Source of the DNA: Lederbergia lenta NBRC 16444
GTDB lineage: Bacteria; Bacillota; Bacilli; Bacillales; Bacillaceae_C
Assembly (NCBI RefSeq): GCF_001591545.1
Contig: NZ_BCVC01000002.1
Span: 186,001 to 250,000, forward strand
DNA: 64,000 bases
Direction: 5' to 3'
Below, piece by piece: positions 61,258-64,000 of the stretch. Within the stretch, counting starts at the first letter, position 1; every line of letters starts with the position of its first letter. Below the pieces are notes generated by a model. That model did no database searches, had not been told where the DNA came from, and worked only from the letters and a program-made list of their open reading frames with translations. The translations under genes and the position numbers were made by a program.

Positions 61258-62145
61258 TTGCTGTTAGAAAATGGGGGTTTCAAATCTTTTGGTTTTCATT
61301 TTTCAGGAGAACATCAAAATGCAGTAGCTGGTCTTTATTCGGTAGGGTGGGAAAGGGAATCGACACACGACTATGATTATGATGGGATGAAACGTAATGA
61401 ATTTGGTAAATATGTTTTTCAATATACGTTTTCAGGTGCAGGTAAAATAGAAGTTGCAGGAAAAGAATATACATTGGCAGCGGGAAAAGCATTTCTTGTG
61501 CAAATTCCGAGTGAGCATCGTTACTTTTTACCTGATGACAGTGAACATTGGGAGTTCATGTATATTACAATTTATGGAGAAGAAGCAAAAAGGTCATTTG
61601 ATTTTGTTAACGAAAAGCTGGGCACTGTTATCCAGTTTAGTCCTGAATCATCGCCAATCAAGTTATTAATGAGTATTTATCAGGAAGCAGTAAGTAGAAA
61701 TATAACGGATGCGTATGAGTCATCTGCTATGGCTTATTCATTTGTAATGGAATTATACCGCTATGCTTTAAATATAGGGGTATCAACAGAAAAATGGCCG
61801 AAACAAGTGGAGAAAGCAATCTTATATGCGAAAAAATATTATCCGAGCCAAATCGGTTTAAATGATTTAGTTGCCGAATCTGGACTGTCAAAATATCACT
61901 TCACTAGACTTTTTCATAAAACAACAAATTTAACACCGATTCAATATTTAACGAAAATCCGTATTGATAAAGCGATTGAGTTGCTTAGAATGACGAATTA
62001 TTCAATAGATGACATTGCTAAATTAGTAGGTTATTCAAACGGAAATTACTTCATTAAAGTTTTTCATAAGCGAATTGGTATGTCCCCTGGTCAATTTCGT
62101 GAAAGTAAATATACGGTGCCAGTAGATCATGTTATGACAGACTGA
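61258..62145 (+). CDS. AraC-family regulator of melA
   Basis: A 295-residue activator. The N-terminal cupin-like sugar-sensing domain (residues 20-130) includes GKAFLVQIPSEHRYFLPD. The C-terminal AraC DNA-binding domain has two helix-turn-helices (LNDLVAESGLSKYHFTRLFHKTT; IDDIAKLVGYSNGNYFIKVFHKRIGMSPGQFR). A TTG start at 61,258 is preferred because GGAGGG stands just upstream; the ATG at 61,243 would overlap that site. It shares the short intergenic region with melA and probably activates it. Confidence 0.9.
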   Translation: MLLENGGFKSFGFHFSGEHQNAVAGLYSVGWERESTHDYDYDGMKRNEFGKYVFQYTFSGAGKIEVAGKEYTLAAGKAFLVQIPSEHRYFLPDDSEHWEFMYITIYGEEAKRSFDFVNEKLGTVIQFSPESSPIKLLMSIYQEAVSRNITDAYESSAMAYSFVMELYRYALNIGVSTEKWPKQVEKAILYAKKYYPSQIGLNDLVAESGLSKYHFTRLFHKTTNLTPIQYLTKIRIDKAIELLRMTNYSIDDIAKLVGYSNGNYFIKVFHKRIGMSPGQFRESKYTVPVDHVMTD

Positions 62146-62161
62146 AGTAACATACTCTTGT

Positions 62162-62188
62162 TAATCTTTTATCTTTGGATGTCGATAT
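62162..62188 (+). promoter_or_regulatory. Sigma-D promoter of the chemoreceptor
   Basis: TAAT, 15-base spacer, GTCGATAT: two differences from the consensus, 27 bp before the start codon. Confidence 0.7.
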
Positions 62189-62215
62189 AAAAGATATATG
62201 GAAAGGGGGAAAAGG

Positions 62216-63682
62216 ATGGATATTGAACAAGTAACGAAAGGTGATCGCAGAAGTAAAAATAATATCATGACACTTGCATATGGTGTTGCTAGTGGTATAG
62301 GGTTCATTGCTCAACTTATTTTAAAAGCTAATCTAGCGGTTCAGCTGTCACTAGGAATACCATTCGTTTTATTATTTATTTTCTATTATTTTAGCCGTCG
62401 CAATGATTTCTTAGATCGGTATTTATCTTATATTATTATTTCTTTAGGTTCTATTACCATATTCGGTTCATTAATATTATCGTCCGCAAGTCTTGGTACG
62501 ATCGCTTTATCTTTTTTTCTTTTAATTATAGCAAGTATTCCTGGTTCCTATGGAGTGATGATCTACGGTTATATTTTAAGTTCGATTTCGATGGGAATGA
62601 ATTTTAAGTATTTTAGTAATATAGAGAGTATGGGTCCAAATGCAGTTAATCTTTTAATCGTTCATTTTCTAGCAGCGGCGGCGCTCTTCTTGCTCGTCCG
62701 TCAAAGTAATCGAATGTTTAAGCAAGTGGGGTTACTTTTACAAGCTTCTCAAGCGAAAGCTGTTGAAGAGCAAGAATTGGCCGATAAGCTAGAGCATGCG
62801 GTAGGTACGATCATAACTAATATAGAAAAGGTTCGAACCAATGCGAATACATCAGTTGATGCCCAAAGAGAAATGCTTACAGCGGTAAGTGAAGTAAGTA
62901 TAGGCAGTCAAAGGCAGGCCGATCAGATTGCTGATATCGCTGAAAGTACAGAAGAGACAAGTAAATCGGTAGAAGAAATGCGCTCACAATTGGACAAAAT
63001 TGTTGCTCAAGCGAATGAAGCTGGCAATAGAGCAGATGGTGGGGCTTTGCAGATTGCTAAAATGAAAAATAGCATAGAATCGTTTACAGCGTTTTTCAAT
63101 GGCCTTAGCGATACATTCAAAAAGCTTACAGAAAAAATACTTGAAACGAATAATTTTGCTAGTTCTATACGCCAAATAACGGAACAGACAAATTTGCTTG
63201 CTTTAAATGCTTCTATTGAAGCGGCTCGTGCTGGGGAACATGGAAAGGGCTTTGCCGTTGTAGCGGAAGAGATCCGCAAGCTCTCGGGTTTAACAGATGA
63301 AACGTTAAGAAAAATAGATGAAAATCTAAACGAGGTTAATACGTATAATGAACTTGCGGTTGACAAAGTGCAAGAAGGGGTTCATCAAATGAATGAGCAA
63401 GTAAATCTGGCGGATGATTCGAACGCTTCATTTATCGACCTATTTAGAACGATGAGTACGCTACAGCTTGAATTACAGCAATTTTCAAAGCAGATGAGTA
63501 CCATTTCAGAAAATAGTGGAGTAATCCAAGGACGTACGAATGAATTTGCTGCGATTATCGAACAAAGCACCGCTGCTGTTGAACAATTGAATGCTACACT
63601 TATTCAGTTAGTAGATGAGCAGGAACAAATTACTACATACATCAATGAAACATATGACGAAGCAAATCAAATACGAGCATAA
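62216..63682 (+). CDS. Methyl-accepting chemotaxis protein
   Basis: A 488-residue chemoreceptor. Six helices (about residues 20-175) without a large extracellular domain suggest sensing at the membrane. The signalling domain has the hairpin tip [35 protein letters not shown] (near 325-360). It talks to CheA/CheW at the poles. The ATG at 62,216 follows AAAGGGGG. The sigma-D promoter links it to motility. Confidence 0.95.
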   Translation: MDIEQVTKGDRRSKNNIMTLAYGVASGIGFIAQLILKANLAVQLSLGIPFVLLFIFYYFSRRNDFLDRYLSYIIISLGSITIFGSLILSSASLGTIALSFFLLIIASIPGSYGVMIYGYILSSISMGMNFKYFSNIESMGPNAVNLLIVHFLAAAALFLLVRQSNRMFKQVGLLLQASQAKAVEEQELADKLEHAVGTIITNIEKVRTNANTSVDAQREMLTAVSEVSIGSQRQADQIADIAESTEETSKSVEEMRSQLDKIVAQANEAGNRADGGALQIAKMKNSIESFTAFFNGLSDTFKKLTEKILETNNFASSIRQITEQTNLLALNASIEAARAGEHGKGFAVVAEEIRKLSGLTDETLRKIDENLNEVNTYNELAVDKVQEGVHQMNEQVNLADDSNASFIDLFRTMSTLQLELQQFSKQMSTISENSGVIQGRTNEFAAIIEQSTAAVEQLNATLIQLVDEQEQITTYINETYDEANQIRA

Positions 63683-63689
63683 TTACTAG

Positions 63690-63722
63690 AAAAGTCACCA
63701 ATCTAGAGATGGTGGCTTTTTC
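63690..63722 (+). terminator. Chemoreceptor terminator
   Basis: AAAAGTCACCA/TGGTGGCTTTT stem, T tail. Confidence 0.88.
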
Positions 63723-63823
63723 CAATGAAAATCTAGTAATTAAAATAGTAAATCGATCAAATATAAAGTTGTGTAAAATAGTAATATGATCGTTTTAAAC
63801 AGAATGAAGAAAGGGTGAGTTAT

Positions 63824-64000
63824 ATGATTACATATAGGAATAGGTTTAAGCACCTGCTTATATTGATAAAACATTATTTAAATATTTATATAATGGAAAG
63901 TATACGACGAAAATTAGTTATTACCCTACTCATCGTGATGACTGTTCCACTTGTCATTTTTTTAATCCTATCCACTAATATCGCGAGAGGCACTGTCGGA
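63824..64000 (+). CDS. Membrane sensor protein, N-terminal part
   Basis: The first 59 residues of a gene running out of the window. Start ATG after AAAGGGTGAG. A basic segment is followed by one helix (LVITLLIVMTVPLVIFLILSTNIA), the arrangement of the first membrane segment of a chemoreceptor, histidine kinase or GGDEF protein. Which of these cannot be told. Confidence 0.6.
   Translation, partial: MITYRNRFKHLLILIKHYLNIYIMESIRRKLVITLLIVMTVPLVIFLILSTNIARGTVG

Overview
The window looks like a chromosomal segment of a low-GC, motile, competent member of the Bacillaceae or a close relative. This rests on recognisable gene content and order rather than any database search: yvyE, degS-degU, degV-comFA-comFC-yvyF-flgM and flgN-flgK-flgL-yviE-fliW-csrA-hag are the familiar Bacillus backbone. 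Shine-Dalgarno sites are strong throughout, and factor-independent terminators and sigma-D-like promoters are frequent. No rRNA, tRNA, CRISPR array or intact insertion sequence was seen.

Layout. 1-2.5 kb: the end of one ROK-family sugar kinase, a complete ROK fructokinase and yvyE. 3.1-5.0 kb: degSU. 5.3-21.5 kb: a metabolic island lodged between degU and degV, which are close neighbours in Bacillus subtilis. Its first half is sugar related: a NagB-like deaminase/isomerase, PTS EIICB, two sugar-phosphate-isomerase-like or dehydrogenase genes (one a pseudogene), a GPH-family symporter, an M20 amidohydrolase, PTS EIIA and an RpiR regulator. Its second half is a compact operon of TIM-barrel isomerase, SurE nucleotidase and a binding-protein/permease/ATPase importer, preceded by a Pho-box-like repeat. 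Arrays of the same 21-bp repeat family lie at both edges of the island.

22.0-36.0 kb: degV, the com genes and the late flagellar genes. A FliK-like protein, an FlhB-C-like protein, a FliS-like protein, a second short flagellin and a YaaR-family protein sit between flgM and flgN, and a complex RNA-like fold precedes the FliK-like gene. The hag leader carries a sigma-D promoter and a GGA-loop hairpin that fits CsrA control, next to fliW and csrA.

36.6-43.2 kb, mostly minus strand: a TetR-controlled permease/DUF917/hydantoinase operon, then a SCO-like copper chaperone with two mutually similar membrane proteins. 43.4-57.5 kb: many small units: DoxX, a frameshifted Mrr-type nuclease, an esterase, a vWA lipoprotein, a type I toxin-antitoxin locus, an oxidoreductase, GDPD, glyoxalase-like, GIY-YIG, YjfB, a TetR pair, an oxidase-subunit-like membrane protein and the YfkAB radical SAM protein. 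57.7-62.1 kb: aldo/keto reductase, Gfo/Idh/MocA dehydrogenase, GH4 alpha-galactosidase (melA) and a divergent AraC regulator. The window ends with a sigma-D-driven chemoreceptor and the start of another membrane sensor.

Most worth following up: the matched 21-bp repeat arrays around the island, the unexplained structured RNA candidate at 25,977-26,169, the Pho-box/SurE/importer operon, a hairpin that may set the SD spacing of the NagB-like gene, and the type I toxin locus with its 5'-3' mRNA pairing.
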